Source: CAWBBA01 sp963741625 | GTDB lineage: Bacteria > Desulfobacterota > Desulfomonilia > Desulfomonilales > Desulfomonilaceae | Length of the DNA stretch: 64,000 bases | Assembly: GCA_963741625.1 (NCBI GenBank) | Contig: CAVUIT010000016.1 | Location: 6,479 to 70,478, forward strand | Direction: 5' to 3' | The notes under the pieces: model-generated | Database searches by the model: none | What the model was told of the DNA's origin: nothing | What the model saw: the letters and a program-made list of their open reading frames with translations, nothing else | Part shown: positions 37,521 to 47,061 of the stretch, one piece after another | Layout: every line of letters starts with the position of its first letter | How positions within the stretch are numbered: the first letter of the stretch is position 1 | Made by a program: the position numbers and the translations under genes

Positions 37521-38118
37521 ATGTCAAACGGAACAACCAAACCCAAGCCACGGCCTCGTACCGTGGAGGAATGGAGAGAGAAAAGAAAGAAAAGATATGG
37601 AAACGACGGAGGCAAAGGCGGGTTCCGAATACTGCCCGCGGAAAGTACTGGACTCTGATGCGTTCAACGACCTGAGCAAATCCGCCAAGCTGGTATTGAT
37701 TTTGAGTCTGGACCAACTCGATTACTGGCTCCAGAAGAAACATAAGGGACAGCCCAAACGGGACTCTACTGTAGGCGCATTGCGGAATGACGGGCGCTTT
37801 TCCTTGCCGAACAACCTGCTCAAGGAACGCGGGATCAACGGCTCGGATACCATTGCCAACGCCAGAAAAGAGCTTGTAGCGGCAGGATTCTGGGAGACAG
37901 TCGAAACAGGAACCTTACAACAGTCCGGTGTATTCAGATGGTCCGATAATTGGGTTACCTACAACCAGAGAAGCATTCATGATCGAATGAATATCGCCGC
38001 GCATGCAAAGGCACCCGGTTATTGCCATTACCCGAACATAGAAAGATACAATGAAGCTCGACAAGCCCGTGCAACAGATCTCCAGGTACTCAAAGATTAT
38101 TACTGCTCGGGAAGATAA
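37521..38118 (+). CDS. Winged-helix-like replication/regulatory protein of mobile-element type (frameshift at C-run)
   Basis: The start at 37521 has AGGAGG four bases upstream and reads TTKPKPRPRTVEEWREKRKK. The run CCC at 37635-37637 breaks the frame; with one C fewer it continues as FRILPRKVLDSDAFNDLSKS and AKLVLILSLDQLDYWL, then GRFSLPNNLLKERGINGSDT with a winged-helix look (IANARKELVAAGFWETV). Joined length is about 198 residues. Proteins like this occur in integrative elements and plasmids, often as small DNA-binding or replication proteins. It is followed by a cluster of short repeats. The role is inference. Confidence 0.5.
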
Positions 38119-38237
38119 TGCTATCAACCCGGAACCGGAATTCCTTGTTCAACTAGAGCTATTTGCTGAACTCGCTGCTTAGAGCATGTACCTTGTTGCA
38201 CCTGTACCGGGCGCATGGGGTAATGGAATATTAAGTT

Positions 38238-38352
38238 TAAGTGTGAAAATCCAAGCGTGCGATCCCTTACAGTAAGTGTGAAAATCCAAGCGTGAAAGTC
38301 CGAGGTGCTTCGATTTTCCAAGCAGTTTGACCCTTTCTGCTTGGATTTTCAC
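38238..38352. repeat. Short repeats: two direct, one inverted copy of GTGAAAATCCAAGC
   Basis: The 22-bp word beginning TAAGTGTGAAAATCCAAGCG occurs at 38238-38259 and 38273-38294 in the same direction, and its core returns inverted (GCTTGGATTTTCAC) at 38339-38352. The spacing of the two direct copies is 35 bp. The site lies about 120 bp downstream of the winged-helix-like gene and 200 bp before an IS1595 element. It could be an iteron-like binding site or a pair of operator half-sites. Confidence 0.55.
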
Positions 38353-38548
38353 AGTGAGAAATGAATTTCGTGGTCAGACAGCTTGACAGTGGCCTGAGCA
38401 TTGGGACTCACAGGAAACCGTCACCTTATCCCCCTGAGGAAAGGGTCTTGCTTGTGGCCTGAGATTCGTTCTCAAACGCACTGAGATCAATTCTGAGAGA
38501 TTTTCTGGAGAGGGCAATGGTTCAGTATCCCCGTTTCGCGGAATTACA

Positions 38549-39555
38549 TAAATAATAAAAACGCCTATTCCCTTAACTCCGAAAAGGTTATGGTCGGAGT
38601 TGACAGGCAGGCGCAGAGAAGCCTGTCGAATAGCTGATCTTCCCAGAATCTACGGTTGAATCTGTAGCAGAATTCATCAAGGTATCGTTGAAGATGCTTG
38701 TTTGCCACTCCCTTGTAGACGCCCCTTATATTCCCTTTGATATTGGACAGCATGGTGTGAACCCACGGGAGGAGTTTCGGGGCCTCTTTGCCGGACCCCA
38801 CTACTACGTATTCGTGCTCTATGTTCTGCTCAGCCAGGGCAGACCGATAGGCGAGCCAGCCGTCAGTCCTAACCTGCGTTTCAACTGTCAGATGCTTCGC
38901 CGCCGTCGACCGGATATTCTTGCTACTCAGGCTGTCTACCGTGTCCATCTTAGCAAAACCTGCCTTACGACCCTTATTCTCAACTGACACAATGACCTTC
39001 GCTTTTCCCAAAGCGCCTCGCCCTTCCTTGCCCGGCTTACTCCCCCCAAAATATGAATCGTCCATTTCGACAAGTCCTGCAAGCCTGTAATGCGAATCCC
39101 GGTCAGCCATTGCCTTGCGAATCTTGTGTCCCATCAGCCAAACCGTCTTGTAGCTCTTGATCTTAAGCATGCGCTGCAATGAAAGCATGGATATCCCGCT
39201 TTTCGGCCTCGCAATCAGGAAGATCGTCCAGAACCACTTCTTCAGTGATGTCCTCGTGCCGTGAAAGATCGTGCCAGCGGTCAAAGACGCTTGATACCGA
39301 CAGGCTTTGCACTCATAGAGATGACGCTTGCCGTGAAGATAGTAACGCTCATGACCACATCGCGGGCACGTGTACCCTTCAGGCCACCGCATGTGAAACA
39401 GATGGTCCCGGCAAGCCTCCTCCGTAAAAAATCTCTCCTGAAATTCCTCCAAGCTCAGTGACTCCTGCTGCATTGGCTCGTCCATCCTTCCTCAAGATGA
39501 GCAAGGCTCATAGTATGCCTTCGGAGGGAAGTCAATAGGCGTATAATAAATAATA
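38549..39555. mobile_element. IS1595-family insertion sequence
   Basis: A single-gene element of about 1.0 kb with imperfect terminal inverted repeats around ACGCCTATT: left end near 38549-38569, right end near 39534-39555 (AATAGGCGTATAATAAATAA). The exact outer ends are not certain because the ends are AT-rich. I could not identify a clear target duplication. Confidence 0.7.
38565..39485 (-). CDS. IS1595 family transposase
   Basis: The 306-residue transposase has an N-terminal zinc ribbon (WPEGYTCPRCGHERYYLHG then YECKACRYQASLTAGTIFH), the region LKIKSYKTVWLMGHKIRKAM, and a DDE-type core with GLVEMDDSYFGGSKPGKEGR, VRTDGWLAYRSALAEQNIEH and NIKGNIRGVYKGV. These are the IS1595/ISXO2-like hallmarks. 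The frame is intact, so the element may be active. The start at 39485 could also be the ATG four codons later. Confidence 0.9.
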   Translation of the reverse strand: MDEPMQQESLSLEEFQERFFTEEACRDHLFHMRWPEGYTCPRCGHERYYLHGKRHLYECKACRYQASLTAGTIFHGTRTSLKKWFWTIFLIARPKSGISMLSLQRMLKIKSYKTVWLMGHKIRKAMADRDSHYRLAGLVEMDDSYFGGSKPGKEGRGALGKAKVIVSVENKGRKAGFAKMDTVDSLSSKNIRSTAAKHLTVETQVRTDGWLAYRSALAEQNIEHEYVVVGSGKEAPKLLPWVHTMLSNIKGNIRGVYKGVANKHLQRYLDEFCYRFNRRFWEDQLFDRLLCACLSTPTITFSELRE

Positions 39556-39701
39556 GTTAATGTATCTGTCTGTCTTCACGTGTGTTTCTGGTCAGGGCAT
39601 TTTTTTGCTTTGTGCACGTTTCGCGCACGAATATTTCGCCAGCAGAAATGGGAATTTTGGCTGGCAGAATTAGCGGAGAGTTTCTGCCCCAGATGACGGT
39701 C

Positions 39702-39875
39702 TTATAGTTCCAGCATATCCTCGGGATCGTACAGACATCCGCCCAAATCATCTGGCAAGGAGTCTATGTCTTCGATGGGGGGCAAGGCGGCGTATTCCAA
39801 AGACTCTAATCGTTCAATCTCCCGGTGCACTTTGCACGGCCTACATGGACAACGATGGGTGTGGAGGTCAGTCAT
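39702..39875 (-). CDS. Small cysteine/histidine-rich protein (57 aa)
   Basis: I start this at 39875 because AAGGAG lies nine bases upstream; the frame is open further but without a site. The protein begins MTDLHTHRCPCRPCKVHREI with a likely metal-binding C-x-C-x2-C-x2-H group, followed by an acidic tail ending in CLYDPEDMLEL. No family is recognised. It lies just beyond the IS1595 element on the same strand. Confidence 0.5.
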   Translation of the reverse strand: MTDLHTHRCPCRPCKVHREIERLESLEYAALPPIEDIDSLPDDLGGCLYDPEDMLEL

Positions 39876-40097
39876 TCTGGGCCTCTCCTTTTTTATGGGT
39901 TTAAGGTGCGGCACCATCGCCTCTAAAATATCACTGCGGGACCTTAGCCTCCCAGGGCCTTCGGTTCCGTCCCCAAGGTTGTCGGTATGTATTGCTGTCA
40001 CGGTCGTTTGTAAAGAAGATTTTCGGTCTTCCGGTGGCTGTGATCCGCTAGCTTGCGGACATTTCTGCATAATCACACATACATATCCATCTCTATC

Positions 40098-40374
40098 TTA
40101 AAAAGCACAACAGCCAAGTTGCGGTAAAGCAAACGAAGATAAGGCTCTATCTGATGACCATTCTAATCTGCGGCTTTGAAAAAGCTGGCCTGTTCTATGA
40201 GAGGAAGATTCTTCTCGCGTATGTAACCTGAGGGTCGTAGAGAGATGCCGCCTATTATGCTCTCAGAGTACCTGTGTCATGGCACTTCATTTGCTTATAT
40301 TTCCTTAAAATGGCCATCAGATAGAAACCTTATCTCTCCTCCCTTTACCGCAACTTGGCTGTTGTGCTCTTTGA
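40098..40374. mobile_element. MITE-like element with long terminal inverted repeats
   Basis: The word GCACAACAGCCAAGTTGCGG at 40105-40124, extending to 40129, returns as its exact reverse complement at 40343-40367. Similarity continues inward with a few changes through GATAAGG...CTATCTGATGACCAT, so each arm is about 55-60 bp. The element is about 275 bp, has no gene, and fits a non-autonomous miniature inverted-repeat transposable element. An alternative is a long hairpin regulatory RNA. Confidence 0.6.
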
Positions 40375-40638
40375 CACAGAGACAGATATCTCTATGTAAT
40401 TATCTATAAATGTCTTTCGGCCGGGTCCGTGACTCGGCCCAAGCCGCGCCCTTTTCAGAATTGTAACTTTTCCCACTCCACCGGCCACAGCACCATGTCA
40501 AGCCACATTCGTTCAGTGGCAATCGGCGCACACATCCCCTCGCAGAGTTTCGATGCCCTCTCGAGCAATAATGGGAACCATGATAAGCCCCGCCATCGGG
40601 TCAGCCTTTGGATGTCGAAAGGAACCTCGTAAGCCTCT

Positions 40639-40754
40639 CAAGAAAACGAATTTGTGACAAAGCGGGGGAGGGGCAAGCACAGGATCCTTATTTCTGTCCA
40701 TGAGTTGCAAGGGGCGTTAAGGCGTTTAAAGCTTAATGAGAGACAGAGGGCCGG
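40639..40754. repeat. Direct repeat, copy A (flanks pagL-like gene)
   Basis: This stretch of about 115 bp starts with CAAGAAAACGAAT and ends with the strongly conserved word GGGGCGTTAAGGCGT followed by TAAAGCTTAATGAGAGAC. A second copy lies at 41821-41936 in the same direction. The two copies bracket one gene. Confidence 0.65.
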
Positions 40755-40768
40755 ATTGCCAACCTATT

Positions 40769-41557
40769 TCACTTAGACAATTGATCGAGCACAGAACTGG
40801 ATAGCCTTTCCCAGAAGGGATATCGGAATGTTACCAAACTCTGAATCATATTCGTTCCAGGGTTGTGGCTATGGATCTCGTTACTCGTGCCCCACATACT
40901 TGCGTTAGAAATGTGCCTCCACTGAACGCCTAAGGACATAATTGCGTTCCCACGTAAAGACTTTTGCAAGCCGAAGCCTGACAGCAACAACCAGTTCCAG
41001 CGAGAGCCTGCATTCCTATAAGTCTCCGTCACATAGTCTATGCCCACGCCGCCCTCAACATAGGCGTCCAAAGAAACGGATTTACAAGGAAATGTGAACC
41101 GAAGTTTGGGGAGTCCTCCGAGTTCATACCCACTGCGAAAATTACGGTTGTGCGCGCGATCTGCGTCGCTTTCACGATAAATGACATACGAGCCGAGCAA
41201 AGCAAACTGAAACTCGCTAAACCACGTCCCCCAAGGAGTCATCATAGAATATCTCTTAAACGGGGCGCTAACTTCCAGGGTTGCGTAATCCAATGGGGTC
41301 AAAGTTAGGAAAGTCGTGCCATAGGCCAGCTTGACGAGGTACTCCGAAAAAGGATACACCACATCCGGTTCTGGCGCGAAATTCGCCCTAGGCGTGATGG
41401 GGGCCGATTGGACAGTGCCTATTACGGCTCTCGCCGCATAACCGCCAACTCGTGGATCAGGCGAGACGTCCCACCCCGCCGCATACGAGTAGGTCAGGCA
41501 AACAATTAATCCGGCTGCCAAAACAAAAAACCGACACAGACAATAAACACGGCGCAT
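40769..41557 (-). CDS. PagL-like acyloxyacyl hydrolase (lipid A deacylase), outer membrane
   Basis: I start the protein at 41557 behind GGAGGTGGG; the frame is open further upstream without a site. Residues 1-30 form a signal peptide (RRVYCLCRFFVLAAGLIV then TYSYAA). The rest is beta-barrel-like, with LDAYVEGGVGIDYVTETYR and, near the end, QWRHISNASMWGTSNEIHSH followed by NPGTN. The H-x-S pair and following NPG match the PagL/acyloxyacyl hydrolase pattern. PagL removes the 3-O acyl chain of lipid A in the outer membrane. The protein is about 262 residues, longer than classic PagL. The gene is bracketed by 115-bp direct repeats. Confidence 0.65.
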   Translation of the reverse strand: MRRVYCLCRFFVLAAGLIVCLTYSYAAGWDVSPDPRVGGYAARAVIGTVQSAPITPRANFAPEPDVVYPFSEYLVKLAYGTTFLTLTPLDYATLEVSAPFKRYSMMTPWGTWFSEFQFALLGSYVIYRESDADRAHNRNFRSGYELGGLPKLRFTFPCKSVSLDAYVEGGVGIDYVTETYRNAGSRWNWLLLSGFGLQKSLRGNAIMSLGVQWRHISNASMWGTSNEIHSHNPGTNMIQSLVTFRYPFWERLSSSVLDQLSK

Positions 41558-41820
41558 GCCCACCTCCATACCTGCAAACAACAAATGAACGCCAGAAAAC
41601 AAGGCTGGGCTATCGAAGACAAATGCGCTCTCATACGGATAACAACCCCGAAACCCCATGGGAGACCCACTTGTGTCACAAAACTCCCTCCTTACCCCTT
41701 GGTTCATTTTGGGGAGCAGAACGGACACCTGTCCGCAATGAGATTCTTTTGAACTGGCGACTGATGTAGTAGGGACAGCGCACTTTGTAAAGAATTAATC
41801 AGGATTTATGCGGAGGCTGG

Positions 41821-41936
41821 CAAGAAAACGAATCTACTACAAAGGGGAAGAGGGGCGAGGTCCGACTCATTTTTTCTGTCCTTGAGTCACGAGGGGCGTT
41901 AAGGCGTGTAAAGCTTAATGAGAGACCGCGGACCGG
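41821..41936. repeat. Direct repeat, copy B (flanks pagL-like gene)
   Basis: This copy matches 40639-40754 in order and direction, most strongly in CAAGAAAACGAAT, GGGGCGTTAAGGCGT and TAAAGCTTAATGAGAGAC. It lies upstream of the pagL-like gene, while copy A lies downstream of it. Confidence 0.65.
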
Positions 41937-42208
41937 TGAAGATTCGATTTTGGTGTATTGAGCCTACCCGGGCTGAGTATGAGGACACCTGTCTTTGACC
42001 TTGACCGTTGGAAGGCCCCGGTCTTAACCCTCATAGAGAAAAACGTGTTTGACATTCAGTTCGCTTTGCGCGAAAAAAGGTTAGAAAATCAAATGCATAT
42101 CTGTTACCGTTGTCTTGGATAACCGATTGTCTCCGCTCACGGTGCCTCACGGACCTAAGTTTCGAAGCATATGAGAGTTCGAAGCCAAGTGAATTCTAGG
42201 GAAAATAT

Positions 42209-42727
42209 ATGAAGATGGGGTGGCAACCATTGTTTCCCTTTGCGGATGCACCAGAGAGGACTGTGCCTTCTCGGATTCTCTCTTACAACCCTATCAGGCA
42301 AAAATTCTCGAAACTCCTCTTAATAGCCACAATTTTGACGTCTCTTCTTTTGCTTCCATGCGTTGGCCAGGATATGGTTGTCCGAGACAGGACAGGCAAA
42401 ATCCTCGAACGACGCGTTCAACAGGGGGACATCACCAGGATTTATGACTCCCAGGGGCACCTTCTGAGAACAGAGAAAACGCACGGAGATCGGACAGAGA
42501 TTCGGGACCGAACGGGAAAGCTGCTTGAAACGGAAAAGCAAACAGGAAATAAAGCTGCGGCCAGGGATTATACTGGCAAGTTGCTCCAAACCGAGCAATA
42601 AAGAGGTGACACAACGGTGGTCCGAGACCCTCAAGGCCGGATCATAGAGCAACGTATCAGGCGAGGGAATCGTACCGAGGTTCGAGATGCAGTAGGCCGG
42701 TTGCTGCGGATCGAAACGGAAAGATAG
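42209..42727 (+). CDS. Secreted/anchored tandem-repeat protein with in-frame stop
   Basis: A hydrophobic segment (FSKLLLIATILTSLLLLPCV) near residue 35 looks like a signal peptide or anchor. Then come about five copies of a roughly 22-residue unit around VRDRTGKILE, IYDSQGHLLR, IRDRTGKLLE, ARDYTGKLLQ, VRDPQGRIIE and VRDAVGRLLR. A TAA at 42599-42601 interrupts the fourth unit but the same frame continues cleanly with the last two units to 42725-42727. The pattern says the stop replaced a glutamine or lysine codon. The units resemble YD/RHS-like strand repeats. The next gene starts 28 bp later, so they may be cotranscribed. Confidence 0.55.
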
Positions 42728-42755
42728 CTCAGGACTTCATATACGGAGATTAAGC

Positions 42756-45239
42756 ATGCCTGAAAAGAAGACCATTTCCGCGAGGGAGGTGGTGGCTGAC
42801 ATCAGGGTCGGAATGACTGATGAACAGCTAATGGGGAAACACCAACTTTCCGTAAAGGGGCTTCAAAGCCTGAAAAATAAGCTCCTCGCTGCTGGCCTCA
42901 TCACCCAGGTTGAACTCGACAGCAAAACTTCCCACGGCAAAGTGGCAACCCCTTCGGTGGACAAGAAGGCTTTCGCCCGGAATATCGCTGCAGCGGTTAA
43001 GGCGGGCTTATCAGACGATGAGATTGTGAAAAAGTTCGGGATCTCGGCAGGCAAATTGCCAACCGTGTTCACTTCACTAATGAAAACAGGCCATCTGACT
43101 CAAGAGGACTTTGAGCAGCGGCCAGGCGGGTTTGAGGAGACAGTTGATCTGACGTCGGAAAACCATGCCGTTTTGAAATGCCCGAACTGCCGTATGCCAC
43201 AGAACAAACCTTTCGAGGTCTGCCCCCAATGCGGTGTAATAGTCGAGAAATACAAAGCAAAACTTGCACGTGAAAAGCAGTTCAAGAGATCAAGACAGGG
43301 CAGTGTGCCTAGCCCTCCTGGTATTCCTACACCTGTTCCTCTTCCTGTTCTACCGGTAACTTCGCCCTCAGAAATTCAACTTATACATGCACAAGATCGG
43401 CCTGGAAATATAATGGGATTTCTCAAAAAAATTGCCAATTCTCTTCAGTGCACCCAATGTGGGAAGATGATGGGTATCGGCGAGGAAGCTACAGCATCTC
43501 TTCCCGCGGCTTACAAAAAGGAGGGGTTACGCATTTGCTGGGAGTGTATGTCCAAGATTAATATTCCATGCGCCAAATGTGGGTACATATACAATGTGAA
43601 GAAAGGGGAAACGGAATGCCCTCAATGTCTACGTGATACCAAAGGTTGCGTTTTTTGCGGAAAAATACTCGGCAAAGATGAAGATGTATCCGCTGCGATA
43701 GGAACATACAAACTCATCCCCGATCCCGGCGGCAATGTGAACCGAGTTTGCTGGGATTGTTTATCCATTTTTCAATTAAAATGCGAGAAATGTGGGCTCT
43801 CCTTTAAAACTTCAAAAGAAAAACAGAGTTGCCCGAATTGTGATTGTATTAGAGATGCCACTTCTCGCATATCCATTGATGGCTCGACTGAGCTGATGCT
43901 AGCAGCTGAAGCGGGTTTAACGGAACTAGTTGAACGAAATTTGGAAAATCAATCGAATATTGCAGTGAAAGATAATTTGGGGCGTACGGCTTTTATGCGG
44001 GCAGCTGCCGCGGGACAGTACAGACACGGTCAAACTACTGTGGGAAGCCGGTTCAGATCTACACGTCCCATCGAATAATGGCCAAACTGCTTTCTGGTTA
44101 GCATGCAATATAGGGCACGTAGATATAATCACGTTTTTGCTGGACCAAGGGGCTGAATTAGAAACACCCGACACAGAGGGATTAACGCCAATAATGGCTG
44201 CTTGCCGGAACGGCCATGGGAAAGCGGCCCACCTATTATTAACCCGTGGGGCCACTTATGACAGGCATTTTCAAGATGGAAAGACTATGCTGGCGACTGC
44301 ATCAATATTGGGACATATGGATACTGCAGAAGTATTTCTCAACAATGGAATCCCTGTGGAGGAAACCGATAATATTGGAAGGACAGTCTTGATGCACGCT
44401 GCAGCTGCAAATCAAGTGGAGGTAGTAGGTCTACTGATTTCAAGAGGTGCAAAAATCGATTCGAAAGATCAAAACGGGCTTACACCACTTATGCACGCTG
44501 TAATTGCTGGGGCTCGGGAAAGCGCAAAAAAACTCCTGGAATCCGATGCAGCAATCGATCAACAAGACAATAGTGGACGAACATCCCTGATGTTAGCTGC
44601 AGAAGAGCATCAAGACAGATTGCGAGATCTAATATCCTCTACGATGATCGATCTTCTCCTTGAATATTCTCCTGATATGCGGGTTACAAACCGTGAGGGC
44701 AAAAATGCCATTCAGGTGGCAAAGTCGGCTGAATTACAAGACAAACTAACAAAGTGGTGGCGCCTCCACTTGCTTGAGGAATTGAAAAAAGACCCTATTA
44801 ATGCAGAAGTCCCTAAATTGGAACGGAGCCCAATAGTATTACAACCTGGCGAAGCAGCGTATTTCTACCGAGAAGCGGAAATTTTCAGATGGAAGGAAAG
44901 CGAAATAGAGCGGTCTCGGACCGATTCCAGATCGACTGGTATTGGTGGTGCTATTTGGGGGACTGGTGCAATCGCAATGGGAACATCTGGATCTACCAGT
45001 CAAGGAGTGAAATGGTCGGAATTGGTCCAACATCTCCAAAAATTAGATTCCTGCAAATTGGTTATTACCAATAAACGAATTATTTTCATCGGTCCGAGAC
45101 TTAATAGCAGCGCATCTATTGAACAGATTCAGGCTGTGGAAGTCGAAAAACAAGAAGGATGGCTTGGATTTCTTAAAAGTCGATATATGGTTTTGTATTG
45201 CAGTGTGAAAGAACTAAATGGATTATATTGCCTAGAGCT
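42756..45239 (+). CDS. Large modular protein: HTH-like repeats, zinc ribbons, ankyrin repeats, bacterial PH domain (frameshift near 44020; split by IS)
   Basis: Residues 1-125 hold two similar helical repeats (MTDEQLMGKHQLSVKGLQSL and LSDDEIVKKFGISAGKLPTV). Residues 140-380 hold several zinc ribbons with CxxC pairs (CPNCRMP...CPQCG, CTQCGKMMG...CWECMS, CAKCGY...CPQCLRD, CVFCGK...CWDC, CEKCG...CPNC). After a one-base shift near 44020 about eight ankyrin repeats follow (for example GLTPIMAACRNGHGKAAHLL). The C-terminus is a bacterial PH-type domain with LVITNKRIIFIGPR. An IS5-type element enters after the CLEL of GLYCLEL at 45239; the true end of the gene, LTTIYEIL and TGA, lies beyond the element at 46166-46193. 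The intact protein would have about 840 residues. No known protein has this domain order to my knowledge. Confidence 0.75.
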
Positions 45240-45251
45240 GGTTGCAAAACC

Positions 45252-46057
45252 TCATAAACGTTTTATGACAATCATGATACAGGCGATCTGGATGAAAGCC
45301 TCGTACATGCAGACCTGGTGCTCGTATCGGACGACTATCCGTCGAAAGTTTCCGAACCAACTGAAAGTTCTCTCAACTGTATATCGTCTCCTGTATCGAT
45401 CCCAAAGGCGGTCATCTTGTCTGTTGACATTCCTATGATTGCGTCGATGAGGGGAGAGCAAGTTGATACCTCGTTTTCTCAAGCGCTTGCGCAAAGGGTC
45501 ACTGTCGTACGCCTTGTCTCCGATTACTCTCTTGGGGCGGGTCCTTGGCCTCCCTGGCCCCTTTTTAGGGACTTTGATTTGCTGGAGTGTCTTTTCGGCG
45601 AGCCTGACCTCTGCTGGCGAAGCAGAGTCGGTATGGCTTCCCAGAGGAATACCCTTGCCATCGACCACCACCATGCACTTTGTTCCCTTTCCCCTCTTGG
45701 TCTTTCCGACCGCTGGACCCCTTTTTTTGCTGGGAAGAAGCTCGCATCGATGAATGACTCTTCCCAGTCGAGTACCCCGTTGGCATCCAATTCGGAGAGA
45801 AAGGCCCTCCACATATCTTTGAGGACTTCGGCCTCGTACCATTCCTTCAGGCGACGCCAGCAGGTTGAAGGGTGCGGGTACTTGTCAGGAAGATCTTTCC
45901 ACCGGGCTCCCGTCTTGAGTATCCAGAGGATTCCCTCGAAGACCAAGCGATTATCCTTTCTGGGGCGACCTCCTTTCGGTCGAGGAGGAGGCTTGGGAAT
46001 GAGGGGTTCGATCTTCTTCCACTGCTCATCGGTCAGGTACACGACGCGTTTGCTCAC
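45252..46057 (-). CDS. IS5-family transposase expressed by -1 frameshifting
   Basis: The first frame starts with GTG at 46057 after GGAGGTAAGTCC and reads VVYLTDEQWKKIEPLIPKPP, then WEESFIDASFFPAKKG. The second frame, entered at the A-run 45728-45722, continues with VVVDGKGIPLGSHTDSASPA, VIGDKAYDSDPLRKRLRKRG and YRRRYTVERTFSWFGNFRRI, which hold the DDE residues. The two frames together make a transposase of about 268 residues ending at 45252. This two-frame design with A7G is a known trait of several IS5 subgroups, so it is a working element rather than a broken one. Confidence 0.85.
45722..45728 (-). promoter_or_regulatory. Programmed -1 ribosomal frameshift site (A7G)
   Basis: On the minus strand the sequence GC-AAAAAAA-GGGG lies exactly at the overlap of the two transposase frames (PAKKG into KKRGPA). 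The A-AAA-AAG heptamer is a classic slippery site in IS elements. Confidence 0.75.
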
Positions 46058-46162
46058 CGGACTTACCTCCGGCGAGCTAAATATACATATTATTTCATAA
46101 AAACAAGGATTTAAATCATGCGCGATTTCGCGCGCTTATAACTGATCGGCGGTTTTGCAACC

Positions 46163-46193
46163 GCTTCTAACAACTATTTACGAGATACTCTGA
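46163..46193 (+). pseudogene. Displaced 3' end of the HTH/zinc-ribbon/ankyrin/PH gene
   Basis: Joining position 45239 to 46166 (one GCT duplication removed) gives the codons for LLTTIYEIL and then TGA at 46191-46193. This completes the PH-type domain of the gene that starts at 42756. Only the last nine codons were separated by the insertion. Confidence 0.75.
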
Positions 46194-47061
46194 GCCTGAA
46201 TGTTATCGAACTGAATCCTCATATTCGCTAGAGTATTCAAGAGCATCAGCGATCATCTGTGCCTTTCCAGTTCCTGCAGGAACCTCCATCTTTGATCCTT
46301 ACTCCGACTACGTTGGCTTCTTGTAGGCTACAGGCGGTCTTTCTGGTATTAGACCGTGGCGTTATTGCTTGTCCGTCGTGAGAAATGCGGGAAGCATATA
46401 GCAATGTCGTCCCTGGCCCGTTTTCCTGACTCACCCGGCATATTCTGGTCGAGTCTCCGAATACGGCTCGTATTTTTCTGGCAGTTAGAATCGTTTGATC
46501 TGGTTGGAGATGGATTTATGTCACAGTTGATAGGCAGACGGGTGGAGTCCACGAAGCTGTTCCTCGAACATCGCTTATCAGGAGTACCCGAGAGCTACGC
46601 TGAGCGATTCTCTGACCACGGACATGCAAAGGTAATTTGAAAGTAGGAACGTTCGCGTATGGGGTTCTGGTTGCCTATATAACGCCTCGTCAGTGCTGTT
46701 TTTCCAGTGGCTCACGAACATGCCTGTACGTTCGGCAAGTTGATCTCCAAAAAAACGCGTGAACACAGGTCAAGAATTACCGCGATTTACTCAACCTGGC
46801 CAGGCCGCCCTCGGTTATTAGAAACACCGAAGATTGTGCTTGACCCGCGGAACGATGGAGAGGTACGCTCAGAAACAGGATAATGGCTTTGTTTCAACGT
46901 CATAACGGCTGTACCCTCTCGCGGCGTGTGTGAGGTCGTCATGTGACCTTTGCGGGATCAGAGGAACCATCCCAAGGCCGGTCACCGGTTTCAAGACTCC
47001 CGAAATGGCAGGACCGTCGCATAATTGCGGCTGGAATCACCCATCGCAGAGGTGAAGGGCA
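46194..47061. other. Gene-free stretch of about 870 bp
   Basis: Nothing convincing is seen. A 94-codon plus-strand frame at 46356-46640 has no ribosome-binding site or family match. The upstream region of the following transporter gene (46920-47050) may carry its promoter. Confidence 0.25.

Larger units (their letters stand above)
45240..46162. mobile_element. IS5-family (IS427/IS1031-like) insertion sequence
   Basis: The element is bounded by a 12-bp terminal inverted repeat GGTTGCAAAACC (45240-45251) and GGTTTTGCAACC (46151-46162). It is flanked by the 3-bp target duplication GCT (45237-45239 and 46163-46165). Length 923 bp. Taking it out with one GCT restores an open frame across the junction of the host gene. 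Confidence 0.9.

Noticed and set aside
38238..38352. CRISPR array
   Set aside because: Only two direct copies with a 13-bp gap and one inverted core; spacing and number do not fit.
40639..41936. Integron cassette with attC sites
   Set aside because: The repeats lack proper core sites (GTTRRRY and RYYYAAC arranged as an inverted pair) and no integron integrase is present.
46356..46640. Plus-strand frame of 94 codons
   Set aside because: No ribosome-binding site and no recognisable domains.
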